From positions 3,596,001 through 3,660,000 of the forward strand of contig NZ_CP015750.1 in assembly GCF_001742185.1 (NCBI RefSeq): DNA of 64,000 bases, read 5' to 3'. Below the pieces are notes generated by a model. That model made no database searches. It was not told where the DNA came from and saw nothing but the letters and a program-made list of their open reading frames with translations. This stretch comes from Pectobacterium wasabiae CFBP 3304 (lineage in GTDB: Bacteria; Pseudomonadota; Gammaproteobacteria; Enterobacterales; Enterobacteriaceae). A program made the position numbers and the translations under genes. Positions 38,832 through 46,652 of the stretch are shown here, piece by piece (within the stretch, counting starts at the first letter, position 1; each line of letters begins with the position of its first letter).

Positions 38832-38881
38832 AGTGGACTACGATGGTCAGGTTTTTTGCAACCTGACCATCGTAGTCCACT
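38832..38881. repeat. 50-bp near-perfect palindrome
   Basis: Two 22-bp arms that are exact reverse complements, separated by ttttgc. The left arm starts agtggactacgatgg and the right arm ends with its complement. It lies in a gene-free gap (38697-38990) between the LprI-like gene and a broken IS3 transposase. There is no T-run after it, so it is not a simple terminator. It could be two abutted transposon ends. Confidence 0.7.
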
Positions 38882-38989
38882 GTTCATCGCGACATCGCCG
38901 TGTATTATACGCTGCCGTAGCGTATAAGGATAAATACCATGGCTATCTTGAAAGAGGTTGGTGGCTTAAATTAAGTTTTTCTTGATTTG

Positions 38990-39314
38990 TTAAAGCCAGA
39001 CTCACAAACCGATAGGGCCGGAGATAGCGCATTCGGACAGAGGCAGTCAATATGCGAGCCATCGATACCGGGATGTACTGAAAGACAAGGGTTTACGCTG
39101 CTTAATGAGCGGAAAGGGTTGCTGTTACGACAATGCAGTAATGGAAAGCTTCTATCACACGCTGAAAACGGAGTTGATGTGTGGCAAAACGTTTGTCAGC
39201 AGAGAACAAGCGATGAACGCGATATTCGATTATATTGAGGTGTTTTACAATCGCCGTCGCAAGCACTCGACGCTGGGTTATCAAACGCCGGTGGATTATG
39301 AAATGGCGGCGTAA
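38990..39314 (+). pseudogene. IS3-family transposase (OrfB), 5'-truncated
   Basis: An open frame that starts after a stop near 38985 and runs to 39314. It encodes only the C-terminal third of an IS3-type DDE transposase: the H-SDRGSQY region with the second acidic residue, LMSGKGCCYDNAVMESF, which brings the catalytic glutamate, then YIEVFYNRRRKHSTLGY. The N-terminal half, OrfA and the left terminal repeat are missing, so it cannot move on its own. Confidence 0.85.
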
Positions 39315-39403
39315 TTAGGTGGGTATAATTTCAGAGACAGATCAATGTTGAATAGGGCCAGATCGCGCGTTTTACCTTCCAGTTCAAGTCTGATTCAATC
39401 CCC

Positions 39404-39496
39404 CAGATATGAGATATCTGAAGCGGTCTTTTTTGTCTGATGATACGGTCTTTGTTTCATACTCAAATCTCCTGCTGTGTGGAAGATTTGAGTATG
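39404..39496. repeat. Two hairpins in a gene-free gap
   Basis: The 321-base gap after the IS remnant holds a 7-bp perfect hairpin (cagatat-gag-atatctg, 39404-39420) and a larger one with 13-bp perfect arms (catactcaaatct at 39458-39470, agatttgagtatg at 39484-39496). They may be remains of insertion sequence ends. No gene is seen in the gap. Confidence 0.5.
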
Positions 39497-39636
39497 ATTG
39501 TCCTCCAAGAGCGAACAACAGATGCTTAATTTGTGGCATGAAAGCATCTCGATTATTCGTGGCTATTCGCAAAGAATTTGATAACTTGAGTTCGCCGTCA
39601 CCTTAGAGAGCGATCCTACTGATAAAGGAATAACTA

Positions 39637-40347
39637 ATGAAAGCAAAGGTGTTTTTAAGTCTATTATTTTTGGCAATGTCATCTAATGTCGCTGCATTTA
39701 CTCAATTCAAACCGGCGGTATTAAATGCTGCTCTTTTGTTCGAGCATGATGCAACTACCGGGAACGTAAAACACAGCCTTCAGTGGATCCGAGATGTTTC
39801 CGGTAAACTTCAAGCTATGACAGAAGTTAAATTTGATCGCAGCGGATGCTTTACTAATATCAACATGGTTGATAAAGCAAATGACCGAGAGTTCCATTTG
39901 GTAAACAAAGATGGCGTACTGACCTCTTTTAAAGGTCAGCGTATTACCGGAAAAATCAATGAACGTTGCGAAATCACTGAGCTCGAGAATGAAAAGGGCA
40001 AATTTGTGCTCAGCTATAATGTGCGTGGGTTGCTTGAAACAATTGTGGACAAAGATACGGGCGAAGTTGTAGAGCGATATGAATATCACAGTAACCAATT
40101 CCCTGTACGCATAAGGAACTACAAAGATCAAAAGGATAAGCGCATATTTTACCCATCCGGAAGCGCGCAATTTATTGACTCAGAGACAGTATCAAAAAGT
40201 GGGGAGTTAACCGTCCGGGTGAAGCAAAGTTGTGCTTACACTGCCGACGGTAATGCAGATAAATGCTCGTTAATAGCCTCCACTAATGACGACTATCATG
40301 GCTCAATCCTCATCTGGATTTCTAACCACGAAATAGAATATTTCTGA
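39637..40347 (+). CDS. YnfC-like secreted protein
   Basis: A 236-residue precursor. A Sec signal peptide ends near SNVAA before FTQFKP. The body resembles E. coli YnfC (UPF0257): FDRSGCFTNINMVD, RCEITELEN, VRVKQSCAYTADGNADKCSL and the C-terminal IEYF all have counterparts. YnfC is a lipoprotein, but here no lipobox cysteine is present, so the product is probably periplasmic. Function unknown. It lies between an IS fragment and integrase remains. Confidence 0.6.
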   Translation: MKAKVFLSLLFLAMSSNVAAFTQFKPAVLNAALLFEHDATTGNVKHSLQWIRDVSGKLQAMTEVKFDRSGCFTNINMVDKANDREFHLVNKDGVLTSFKGQRITGKINERCEITELENEKGKFVLSYNVRGLLETIVDKDTGEVVERYEYHSNQFPVRIRNYKDQKDKRIFYPSGSAQFIDSETVSKSGELTVRVKQSCAYTADGNADKCSLIASTNDDYHGSILIWISNHEIEYF

Positions 40348-40378
40348 ATCTATTAAAAATGGCCTAAATAGCAGCGCC

Positions 40379-40475
40379 TAATACCGCATAATTCGAGTTT
40401 CAGGGCAAGTGAAAGAATCCAGGATCACTTATTCAAATAAATGATTCTGATAACTGCGCGCTTTCTTACAACCAG
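40379..40475. repeat. Degenerate ERIC-like element
   Basis: ataattcgagtttcag followed by aagtgaaagaatccaggatcactt matches the left half and core of the ERIC element at 603-727, but the right half has decayed. It fills most of the gap between the YnfC-like gene and the integrase remnant. Confidence 0.45.
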
Positions 40476-40595
40476 TTTATGAAAGAATTCATTCTTATTC
40501 GGCGTGTTCTCACTGAGAACAGCACCGACTATATGCACTACATATTCCACGCGTTTTTTCTGGTTCAGTTTATTGCCCCATATATAAATACAGCA

Positions 40596-41042
40596 TCAGC
40601 CATTGGCGATGCGTAATCCTCTGGCTCCTTCCGACGCCATCACTTTTCCTGTTGCGGCTGTTTCTACAAATTCACCCCACCAGCACATCAATATCTTGCG
40701 TTGTTCCAGATAGGTGGAGCGGTTATAGTTTTCTGTAGCATTTTTTTGCCGTGATTGCTCTGCTTGCTTATGCTCCTGCGGATCAACGTCTTTGCTAAGA
40801 AGAAGTCGTGCATCTTCGCGGAGCTTACGCGCTTCGGCAAGAGATACCGAAGGGTAAGAGCCAAGGCTAATCATTGCACGTTTGCGAGTGAAGGGTTTGT
40901 AGTAGCGAAAACGCCAGAGTTTTGAACCGCTTGGAGTGACCTGTAATTCTAAACCGTCTCCATCGTAGAGGGTGACGGCACGGTCAGTGGCCTTGGCGCT
41001 TTTGACCTCAGTATTGTTCAGGGGCTTTGTCTGACGTGCCAT
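40596..41042 (-). pseudogene. P4-type integrase with internal deletion
   Basis: A 148-residue open frame. The first ~115 residues form the arm-type DNA-binding domain of P4-like tyrosine recombinases (LYDGDGLELQV, LWRFRYYKPFTRKRAMISLGSYPSVSLAEAR). They are joined in frame to NYNRSTYLEQRKILMCWWGEFVE, which is the extreme C-terminus of the same family. The core-binding and catalytic part of about 250 residues, including the R-H-R-Y residues, is gone, so the product cannot recombine DNA. It faces away from the tRNA-Pro fragment at 41259, the usual position for a P4-type island integrase. Confidence 0.85.
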
Positions 41043-41258
41043 ATCGCTCTCCAATCAAATCCGCAAAGCTGTTTAGGCATAGGGTTTAGGCTACATGTTG
41101 CGTCGTATGCCTATATCTATGCCTAAAAAGTGTGGATTTCAATGTATCAATATGGAGTTAAGTAGACAACAGAAAAACAGCAGGCTTATGCAACCTACTG
41201 TTTAATCTGTTCTTTATAGTCTTGTCTGGACTTCAGTAGACAAAACGTTGGGGACATT

Positions 41259-41304
41259 TGGTCGGCACGAGAGGATTTGAACCTCCGACCCCCGACACCC
41301 CATG
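41259..41304 (-). other. Attachment-site copy: 3' half of tRNA-Pro(GGG)
   Basis: On the minus strand this is the tRNA-Pro 3' half from the anticodon (ATGGGGTG) through the T arm (GGTTCAAATCC) to the terminal CCA. The sequence further upstream does not supply the 5' half, so this is a fragment, not a working tRNA. Such fragments mark the junction of elements inserted in a tRNA gene. The intact tRNA should lie to the right of the window. The rest of the 41043-41433 gap has no gene. Confidence 0.85.
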
Positions 41305-41433
41305 TCACCGGACTGATTCGCCGTAAACCCGCGCCAGCACTGGCCTCAGCACCGTTTTGTATGTATATGCAAACAGTGCATTCCCTGCAAAATCTACATC
41401 ATATACATCAATGACTTATGTGTCGTTTTACCA

Positions 41434-42627
41434 TTACCCTGTTTTAATTTCAGCGTGAGGAACAGTGACCCAGTCCAGATGATTTTGAGTATAAATTTTC
41501 GTTGATTTGGCATCGCTGTGCGCCATGCGCGCCTGTGGATCTATTCCCTGCTTCTCAAACATAAATGCGGCTAGCGCACGTATCTCGTGAAATGTTGGGC
41601 GCTCTGCTAGTGGATATTCAGACGCCACCCCGACAGTGTCACGCAAGTCAGAGAATGCCCGACTCAAATAGTCTGGGCTAACCTGAGTGGGGTGATTAAC
41701 CTCCTGGCTGATTGGATTGCTGTTTTTCTCGGGGAGCCGGTGCACTACATACGGACTGGCGATCCGGTCTCTACTGTCATCAATGATGCGCTTAAGCTCA
41801 CCCCCGATCGGTATAGCGATGTGCGAGGCTTCCTTTTTATGTACCTTCTGTCTGTGGATGTACAGCACACCATGTATTCCATTTTCTGGCACTTGATGCC
41901 ATAGACAACCGCACACCCCTTCTTTGGGTTCTTTTATTGAATATTTGATACGAGAAACTTCAAGCCGTGCTTGTGTTGTTTGCAATGCAAGATCCATAGC
42001 CGTTCGTAACCAGCTTGGCGCAGACGCTCGAATGCGCTGAAAATCCTGAAATGAAAGACGGCGGCGTTTTTTGCCATCCACCCGCCGCATTTTCTTGCGA
42101 GACGCAGGGTTGTCGAACATTAGCGACTCATCAACAGCATAGCTGAAAAGCTTTTTAAGAAAGCTAATTTTCCGGTTTTGCACGTTTGCCGATGCTTCTG
42201 AATGGTAATGCTGGATATATGCGTTAACGTGCTCCAGTTCTATATCGCATGATACAATATCGCAGAAAAATTCTTTCACGCGGAGAGCATCATTATTCCA
42301 GTCAGCGAGCGTATTAGGGGATGGTTTTTCGTCAGTGATCGCACGACTCATAATATTATCGACATGGTTGGAGAAAGGGAGGTTTTCTCCCGATCTCCCG
42401 CCTGACTCCCTGATCAGGGAGTTGATTGATACGGCTGATTCCGGGCGCATTTGATAGTTATATTCACGTGCTATTGCAATCGCTATTGCTCGATCTTTCC
42501 CTATACTCTTTTTCTTCCCTGTAATTAACGTGAATCTGTAAACGCCTTTACTTTTATCAAAAAAAAGATAATCGGGCAGCGATCGATATTCGCGTTTTCG
42601 TGGGCGAGCAGCCATTTCATTACTCAC
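41434..42627 (-). CDS. int: Lambda-type prophage integrase
   Basis: A 397-residue tyrosine recombinase. The N-terminus (ARPRKREYRSLPDYLFFDKSKGVYRFTL) is the lambda-Int-like arm-binding domain, followed by a core-binding domain. In the catalytic domain, TQARLEVSRIKY carries the first arginine, HEIRALAAFMFEKQG has the H-x-x-R pair and KSTKIYTQNH has the tyrosine. It integrates and, with Xis, excises the prophage at the tRNA-Pro copy 130 bases away. It overlaps xis by eight bases. Confidence 0.92.
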   Translation of the reverse strand: MSNEMAARPRKREYRSLPDYLFFDKSKGVYRFTLITGKKKSIGKDRAIAIAIAREYNYQMRPESAVSINSLIRESGGRSGENLPFSNHVDNIMSRAITDEKPSPNTLADWNNDALRVKEFFCDIVSCDIELEHVNAYIQHYHSEASANVQNRKISFLKKLFSYAVDESLMFDNPASRKKMRRVDGKKRRRLSFQDFQRIRASAPSWLRTAMDLALQTTQARLEVSRIKYSIKEPKEGVCGCLWHQVPENGIHGVLYIHRQKVHKKEASHIAIPIGGELKRIIDDSRDRIASPYVVHRLPEKNSNPISQEVNHPTQVSPDYLSRAFSDLRDTVGVASEYPLAERPTFHEIRALAAFMFEKQGIDPQARMAHSDAKSTKIYTQNHLDWVTVPHAEIKTG

Positions 42628-42826
42628 TAATTAACTGCATAACAGCCTGGGAAACGGTGGAGTCAACACCCCATTTTTCAGATGAACAGACCCATGCAGA
42701 GCCATCAACGATGCGGCCCCGCAAGAGGCCGTTTTCAATCCATCGCTTTATAGTTCTGGTATCTGGCTCTGAGCCAACTTCAAACTCCCGTTGCCCCCAT
42801 TTACTTGCTTTCATCAGCTTGCTCAT
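42620..42826 (-). CDS. xis: Excisionase
   Basis: A 68-residue protein with a small winged-helix/MerR-like layout (TIKRWIENGLLRGRIVDGSAWVCSSEKW), as in phage excisionases of the lambda/Exc family. It lies just before int in transcription order and overlaps it. It bends attachment-site DNA and biases Int towards excision. A ggagaaatgaccc ribosome site precedes the ATG. Confidence 0.8.
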   Translation of the reverse strand: MSKLMKASKWGQREFEVGSEPDTRTIKRWIENGLLRGRIVDGSAWVCSSEKWGVDSTVSQAVMQLISE

Positions 42827-42866
42827 GGGTCATTTCTCCACACCGATTAATTACCAGCCTGTGCAC

Positions 42867-43202
42867 TCAGGCGTTTTCACGCAACCAGATGCAAACTGGC
42901 CCGTCTTCTGTATCGTGAATAGAACCAACAAACCAACCATCACCGGCTGGTGGTGTTGGGTTCCAGTCGGACACATTAAGGTCGCCAGCTTCAAAGTAGC
43001 GATCTCTAATAGCATCAGCTTCTGTTGCTGGGTCGGATTCCAACTCTGTAATCCCCCAATCCATGCCGTTGTTCTGCATCCATTCATCAAACTCAACAGT
43101 AGGAATGGACTCTCGATCTGCGCAAAACTCTTCGTATTTCGGGTGCGTCCAAAAACCGTATTCGTCCCGTTCAACGGGTAATGCTGTAATTGTTGATTTC
43201 AT
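42867..43202 (-). CDS. Phage early-region protein of unknown function
   Basis: A 111-residue acidic protein (EYGFWTHPKYEEF..., FVGSIHDTEDGPVCIWLRENA). Similar small proteins sit in the left early operon of lambdoid phages; no function is known. The ATG at 43202 comes one base after the methyltransferase stop with ggtga upstream. Confidence 0.6.
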   Translation of the reverse strand: MKSTITALPVERDEYGFWTHPKYEEFCADRESIPTVEFDEWMQNNGMDWGITELESDPATEADAIRDRYFEAGDLNVSDWNPTPPAGDGWFVGSIHDTEDGPVCIWLRENA

Positions 43203-43203
43203 G

Positions 43204-43683
43204 TCATTCACCATTTTTCACAAAAATAACCCAATGAGTTTTGTCATTTTTTCCTGTTCGCTGGGTGATGATCGGTCGCTCATTTATCAGCGATAAAATC
43301 TGGCTGGTGGGTATCTGAGTTTCATTCCACTTGAAAATCAATACACCGAGCGGGCGCAAAACTCGGAATGCCTCCAAGAATCCTGCGCGTAAATCATCAC
43401 GCCACGTTTGCGGGTTAAGCACGCCGTATTTTTTCCGCATCCATCCCTCTGGACCCGCCCGTTCAAGATGAGGAGGATCGAATACAACGACAGGGAAAGA
43501 CTCGTCAGCGAATGGAAGCTGGCGGAAATCAGCAATGATGTCCGGCGAAATCACAAGGCTGCGCCCATCACACAATGTATGTTTCTCGTCCCGAATATCT
43601 ATAAACACAGCTCGTGGGTCGCTCTTGTCATGCCAGAACATGCGACTGCCGCAGCACATATCTAAAATCGTCGCATTAGTCAT
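43204..43683 (-). CDS. Phage class I SAM-dependent methyltransferase
   Basis: A 159-residue protein. ILDMCCGSRMFW is the AdoMet-binding motif I, and VVVFDPPHLERAG is a catalytic-motif variant of the D-P-P-Y/H type seen in amino-methyltransferases. The end LRPLGVLIFKWNETQIP is a typical motif V-VI region. A DNA base target is likely but not proved; an RNA or small-molecule target is possible. It overlaps the ParB-like gene by four bases. Confidence 0.75.
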   Translation of the reverse strand: MTNATILDMCCGSRMFWHDKSDPRAVFIDIRDEKHTLCDGRSLVISPDIIADFRQLPFADESFPVVVFDPPHLERAGPEGWMRKKYGVLNPQTWRDDLRAGFLEAFRVLRPLGVLIFKWNETQIPTSQILSLINERPIITQRTGKNDKTHWVIFVKNGE

Positions 43684-44495
43684 ACTTCACCGTCCTGGCA
43701 GTCTTGCTGGTGTCCGTTATCACCAAGAACCCAGCGCAGTGCATCTGCATAATCGCCAGTAGCGTTTTCGAGAGCTTTTGTGATTTCCTTTCGGCTTTTG
43801 AGTTTCGGTTTCGCGTTGCCCAAAACCTCACGCTGACGACGAACGCGCTCATGCCCAGACACACCGCTGGTGGCCTGAACTAGCTCTTTGACTTTTTCGC
43901 GCTGATCATCCGGTGGGAGGTTTGCCAATTGCCTAGCGTGGCCGGTATTTATTTGCCCAGACTCGACAGCATCCTGAACCGCTTGCGTGCAATCCAGCAG
44001 GGCGAGTGTTGCTGTAACCGTCTGAGCGCTGCATCCAAAATAAAGAGCCAGATCGCTTTCGTCGTAGCTGAGTGTCAGCATTGACGCCATCTTCTTGGCT
44101 CGACCAAGCGGTGTATCTGGTATATGAATTTCATTGGCGCTGATTGCAGCTTCTTTCGCACGATGCACCGAGCCAATACGAACAACTGCGGGAACCATCA
44201 GACAAGGTTTTCCCTGATCGACTAATCGCCGGTTCGCTTCACGAGCGTGCTTAACGCGCTGGCGACCGTCAACTACATACACCGTTCCGGTTTCTCTGTC
44301 TTTCCAGATAACTATCGGCTCGATAACCCCCTGATCCATGATGTTTAGGACCATAGCCTCGCTCAGTGCCAAATAGATACGTTCGTCATAAAGCGGGTGA
44401 GATGGGTCATCTGTCATATATAAGTTTTCTGGAGCGAAATTGAGAACGTTAGTTTTCCCTTGAGCCCCATAAGCATCTTTCGAGTTTTTAGCCAC
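43680..44495 (-). CDS. ParB-like nuclease/DNA-binding protein of the left operon
   Basis: A 271-residue protein. The N-terminal ParB domain contains VVDGRQRVKHAREANRR, the CTP/phosphate-binding signature variant. It is followed by a KorB-like helix-turn-helix (YDESDLALYFGCSAQTVTATLALL) and QINTGHARQLANLP. It may organise phage DNA or act as a regulator; partition is unlikely because the prophage is integrated and no ParA is nearby. It overlaps both neighbours. Confidence 0.75.
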   Translation of the reverse strand: MAKNSKDAYGAQGKTNVLNFAPENLYMTDDPSHPLYDERIYLALSEAMVLNIMDQGVIEPIVIWKDRETGTVYVVDGRQRVKHAREANRRLVDQGKPCLMVPAVVRIGSVHRAKEAAISANEIHIPDTPLGRAKKMASMLTLSYDESDLALYFGCSAQTVTATLALLDCTQAVQDAVESGQINTGHARQLANLPPDDQREKVKELVQATSGVSGHERVRRQREVLGNAKPKLKSRKEITKALENATGDYADALRWVLGDNGHQQDCQDGEV

Positions 44496-45261
44496 GTTGC
44501 ACCCCCGCCTTAAGCTGTGCTTCTAATTCGCAGATGACTGAGCGGAGGTGTTCGTTATCTGCATGCAGGTGATTAACGTGGTCAAGAACCTCAGCAGATA
44601 ACGGTTTTCTACCAGGCAGTTTCAGTCCTTGCTGGATATTACGCAGCATCAATGAATGCATGGCGTTCTCTATAATGAGAGCATCATCCTCTGGTGGCCC
44701 CAAATACACTGGCTCGCCTTCATAATCGACAGCTAAATACTGCCCAGCAGTCAGATCGTGAAAGCGATGAATGAACTGCTGCTTAGCCTCAACCGGTGAC
44801 ATGGGGACAATAATCCGATTTGATGGCGTAATACCCTCAAGAATCGGCCATTCGCCAGAATTGGCATGCAGCAACGCTTCTTTCTCTGTTGCCAGCATAA
44901 CCAGATCGGCGTGTTTTACTTCAGGGCTGGTTTTCAGAGGCAGATCGAATTTCATCCGCACCAACTGTTCAATACGTGTTTCAATGGATTTGTAGTCTGG
45001 CAGCAGGTGCTTCAGCGGCGACATCATGTCGTTCACATATGCTTCGTGTGCGTCATGCATGAGCGCTTCCAGAGCAAATTTCTGCGGAACGATATAGCTT
45101 GCCCCAACAGAGTGTTGAGCAACGGAATACGGCCAGTTTGTATGTCCGCATAACCGGTTGATCTGGCTCAGTGAATGCGCGATATCCAGCAGACAGATAC
45201 TGTCTAAATTTGGATCGGCATAATTAAAATGCCGCCCCGTATAGGTTGAAATCCAGCTCAT
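44488..45261 (-). CDS. HD-domain phosphohydrolase-like phage protein
   Basis: A 257-residue protein of the YfbR-like HD family. Metal-binding histidine and aspartate residues are visible in HTNWPYSVAQHSV, LEALMHDAHEAYVNDM and KHADLVMLATE. A C-terminal extension of ~80 residues is helical. Relatives dephosphorylate nucleotides or dNMPs. It could adjust nucleotide pools during phage growth; that is inference. Start overlaps the LRR stop (TAATG). Confidence 0.75.
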   Translation of the reverse strand: MSWISTYTGRHFNYADPNLDSICLLDIAHSLSQINRLCGHTNWPYSVAQHSVGASYIVPQKFALEALMHDAHEAYVNDMMSPLKHLLPDYKSIETRIEQLVRMKFDLPLKTSPEVKHADLVMLATEKEALLHANSGEWPILEGITPSNRIIVPMSPVEAKQQFIHRFHDLTAGQYLAVDYEGEPVYLGPPEDDALIIENAMHSLMLRNIQQGLKLPGRKPLSAEVLDHVNHLHADNEHLRSVICELEAQLKAGVQRG

Positions 45262-46136
45262 TATTCACCAGCCTTATTCAGTTTTTCTGTCAGATCTGCA
45301 ACACAATCCCGCGCCGCTTGTTTGTACGCCTCAGCCGCATCACCGGAATAGCTTTCATCAACAGCAGATTCAAATTCATCTAGAGTGTCCCAGAAGCAGC
45401 CTGCGGCGATTCGGAAATTCCCCTGAACCCAGGCGGCGAAGATGGTTCGGCTAGAGTTGCCGCAATTCTCGCGGTAAGTGACGTTATCAAAACGCTGCGG
45501 ATCGAGATAAAGCGAGTCGCAGGTGAAGTTCTCAGGCAGACTGGTGATGCCGGTACCTTCCAGGTCGAGGTAACCGCCGACGCTCAGGTTCTCAGGCAGA
45601 CTGGTGATGCCGGTACCTTCCAGGTCGAGGTAACCGCCGACGCTCAGGTTCTCAGGCAGACTGGTGATGCCGGTACCTTCCAGGTCGAGGTAACCGCCGA
45701 CGCTCAGGTTCTCAGGCAGACTGGTGATGCCGGTACCTTCCAGGTCGAGGTAACCGCCGACGCTCAGGTTCTCAGGCAGACTGGTGATGCCGGTACCTCT
45801 CAGGTAGAGGGAACCGCCGACGCTCAGGTTCTCAGGCAGACTGGTGATGCCGGTACCTCTCAGGTAGAGGGAACCGCCGACGCTCAGGTTCTCAGGCAGA
45901 CTGGTGATGCCGGTACCTCTCAGGTAGAGGGAACCGCCGACGCTCAGGTTCTCAGGCAGACTGGTGATGCCGGTACCTTCCAGGTCGAGGTAACCGCCGA
46001 CGCTCAGGTTCTCAGGCAGACTGGTGATATCAGTACGTCCCAGCAGAGACAGATCGCCTTCAATTACAATAGCGGCATTATCATTAACAACATGGTTAAT
46101 TTTTTTCTTTTTCAAAACATCTACAAAATTAGACAT
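45261..46136 (-). CDS. Leucine-rich-repeat protein made of 20-residue tandem repeats
   Basis: A 291-residue protein. Residues 1-38 form a short non-repeat head with one worn repeat. Eight full 20-residue repeats follow, each starting LPENLSVGG and ending GTGITS, in two versions (one with YLDLE, one with SLYLR). The ~90-residue tail (NVTYRENCGNSS..., CFWDTLDEFESAVDE) is of unknown fold. The LP-x-x-L spacing is that of the short bacterial LRRs also found in IpaH effectors, but no ubiquitin-ligase domain is present. Function unknown; LRRs usually bind protein. The near-identity of the repeats at DNA level suggests recent expansion. Confidence 0.8.
   Translation of the reverse strand: MSNFVDVLKKKKINHVVNDNAAIVIEGDLSLLGRTDITSLPENLSVGGYLDLEGTGITSLPENLSVGGSLYLRGTGITSLPENLSVGGSLYLRGTGITSLPENLSVGGSLYLRGTGITSLPENLSVGGYLDLEGTGITSLPENLSVGGYLDLEGTGITSLPENLSVGGYLDLEGTGITSLPENLSVGGYLDLEGTGITSLPENFTCDSLYLDPQRFDNVTYRENCGNSSRTIFAAWVQGNFRIAAGCFWDTLDEFESAVDESYSGDAAEAYKQAARDCVADLTEKLNKAGE
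45541..46020 (-). repeat. Eight 60-bp tandem repeats inside the LRR gene
   Basis: Eight exact-length units with no indel, in two sequence types. Plus-strand order is four of type A (taccttccaggtcgaggtaa), three of type B (tacctctcaggtagagggaa) and one of type A. Copies of the same type look identical. Partial, diverged copies flank both ends. The array is coding and in frame, so copy number can change without breaking the gene. Confidence 0.95.
45741..45742. other. Boundary between type A and type B repeat blocks lies nearby
   Basis: The change from type A to type B units occurs at about 45780/45781 and back to type A at about 45960/45961. This block order points to duplication of multi-unit segments rather than independent point changes. 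Confidence 0.4.
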
Positions 46137-46249
46137 TTAGATTTCTCCACACCGGTTTTTAGGTTGAGTTAATCCCTCGCCGCAAGGCGATTAATTTGCA
46201 CATTTGGGATTAATTAATGGGTTGCCCCAGAACTTCTATTTCTCTACAC

Positions 46250-46565
46250 ACAAAGGTGGATGCCGGAGTTAAAAAACAAATAAACCGATTCATCATTTCA
46301 ATTTAAATGAATCCGGCATCCGCCTTTATATGCAGTAAAAAAGTGCGGTGACCCGAGAACCCCTGGTGTGGCATAAACCAGACCACCGCAAAGACTACAC
46401 ACAGCAATTTCACAGCTATCACGGTCCTACGTGATTTTGTAGGGCGCTCGGAGTCGAACCGAGTGTAGGGTAGGGAACCCAACAATCACCTGATCACCAC
46501 AACGGAAAGAGCACTATCTCCGGTTCTCTCGCCAGCCTGCAAAGCAGCAGCCGTCCCCTAAATGC
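46250..46565 (-). ncRNA. Structured non-coding stretch in the PL transcript (candidate sRNA/terminator)
   Basis: The 516-base gap before the LRR gene has no gene on the minus strand but much pairing. On the minus strand, TGCGGTG...CACCGCA encloses an inner hairpin CTGGT...ACCAG and is followed by CTTTTTTA, a terminator-like end (about 46338-46390). A T-arm-like element, CTCGG-TTCGACT-CCGAG, lies at 46446-46462. A long inverted repeat (ggtggatgccgga at 46255-46267 with tccggcatccgcc at 46312-46324) follows. It may be a phage small RNA, an antitermination element or a decayed tRNA. Confidence 0.45.
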
Positions 46566-46652
46566 TCTTACCTGTTGTGTACCTGATTTACTTCACCACC
46601 TCAGGCGGCAGTGGTATCTTGGGAGTTACCACACAACCAAGAAGGAACTTAC

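Noticed and set aside
41259..41340. An intact tRNA-Pro gene
   Set aside because: Only the 3' half matches; upstream sequence does not form the acceptor, D and anticodon 5' strands.
45541..46020. A CRISPR-like array of regular repeats
   Set aside because: The 60-bp units are contiguous, with no unique spacers, and encode in-frame leucine-rich repeats.
46440..46560. A complete tRNA gene on the minus strand
   Set aside because: A convincing T arm exists, but no acceptor 5' strand, D arm or anticodon arm at normal spacing could be found.
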